DNA of 64,000 bases from Fulvimarina pelagi HTCC2506 (GTDB lineage: Bacteria; Pseudomonadota; Alphaproteobacteria; Rhizobiales; Rhizobiaceae): NCBI RefSeq assembly GCF_000153705.1, contig NZ_DS022272.1:2988798-3052797 (forward strand). The letters are read 5' to 3'. Numbering within the stretch: the stretch's first letter is position 1; each line of letters starts with the position of its first letter. A model generated the notes under the pieces. The model did no database searches. It was not told the origin of the DNA and was given only the letters and a program-made list of their open reading frames with translations. Shown here piece by piece: positions 63,846 through 64,000 of the stretch. The translations under genes and the position numbers were made by a program.

Positions 63846-64000
63846 ATGGCCGACCGCCGCGTTTCGATCTATGTTGAAGACCTCGCAGACGGTGTTGCAG
63901 TCTTAAGAGGCAATCAGTTTCGCACCGACCATCCCTTCCGCGCGACCCGGCAGCTATTCGGGCCGACTGTGCTCGACGTTGAAGGCAAGGACCACTCCAC
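63846..64000 (+). CDS. cytochrome P450, 5' end (runs off the window)
   Basis: Only 51 residues are seen: MADRRVSIYVEDLADGVAVL then GNQFRTDHPFRATRQLFG and PTVLDVEGKDHS at the edge. The pattern FGPTVLDVEGKDH followed presumably by SRxR is the conserved helix B'/C region of bacterial P450s. Haem-binding and I-helix motifs are outside the window, so this is a tentative call. Ribosome site AAAGGA precedes the ATG. Divergent from the ACP operon and presumably coregulated; the ferredoxin at 59532 would be its redox partner. Confidence 0.6.
   Translation, partial: MADRRVSIYVEDLADGVAVLRGNQFRTDHPFRATRQLFGPTVLDVEGKDHS

Noticed and set aside
1-64000. CRISPR arrays, tRNA/rRNA genes, insertion sequences and prophage
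   Set aside because: No regular repeat-spacer pattern, cloverleaf, transposase or phage gene was found on reading both strands; a computed search (tRNAscan-SE, ISfinder, CRISPR finder) would be decisive.

Overview
The window is chromosomal DNA of an alphaproteobacterium, most likely a member of Hyphomicrobiales (Rhizobiales). The evidence is high GC coding DNA, a very large NAD-specific glutamate dehydrogenase, an RpoH2-type sigma factor behind an EcfG/RpoE2-like promoter, a lexA gene with an alphaproteobacterial SOS box (GAAC-N7-GAAC), CarD, and the blocks hemE-hemJ, mnmG-rsmG-parA-parB and lexA-comEC-gltX-gltA. Genus cannot be fixed from the sequence alone; no insertion sequence, CRISPR array, tRNA or rRNA was seen.

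Region 0-29 kb looks origin-proximal. Four parS sites (972, 13056, 22962, 25530) match TGTTTCACGTGAAACA with at most one mismatch. The 488-base gap upstream of hemE (12572-13059) has an AT-rich stretch, inverted repeats and eight GANTC (CcrM) sites, as expected of an alphaproteobacterial oriC. The usual rho and mnmE genes do not lie between hemJ and mnmG, so the ancestral block is rearranged. Within it sits a partial urease cluster (ureC, ureE, ureF, ureG but no ureA, ureB or ureD) whose ureG is translationally coupled to an 8-oxoguanine deaminase. Three damaged genes lie here: a frameshifted hicA toxin beside an intact DUF1902 partner, an Uma2 nuclease lacking its middle, and an alpha/beta hydrolase with an in-frame ochre stop.

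Region 29-38 kb carries a three-gene periplasmic operon (Cys-containing secreted protein, YVTN beta-propeller, MxaD-like SRPBCC protein) of the kind seen with PQQ methanol dehydrogenases, gamma-glutamyltransferase, a MarR regulator, a histone-deacetylase-family enzyme, a MATE exporter, a DUF427 protein, a SelW-like protein and a potassium-type channel with a C-terminal zinc ribbon.

Region 38-56 kb holds an arsenic resistance operon (arsR, LMW-phosphatase-type arsC, aquaglyceroporin, glutaredoxin-type arsC, arsH) behind a clear promoter/operator, then rpoH2, carD, def, two transporters, a thioesterase, recO, prfC, lexA, comEC, gltX and gltA.

Region 56.5-64 kb is accessory and the most interesting. 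A TetR gene, a 2Fe-2S ferredoxin, a glyoxalase-II-like hydrolase, a MatB-like acyl-CoA ligase, a homologue of amino acid:[carrier protein] ligases (aminoacyl-tRNA-synthetase-like) and a free-standing acyl carrier protein lie on the minus strand; the last four are tightly coupled. The start of a cytochrome P450 runs divergently off the window edge. The TetR promoter and the ACP/P450 intergenic region share an AAACGATCGTT palindrome, so one regulator may control all of it. This reads as a compact pathway in which an amino acid is loaded on a carrier protein without an NRPS and then oxidised; the product is unknown.
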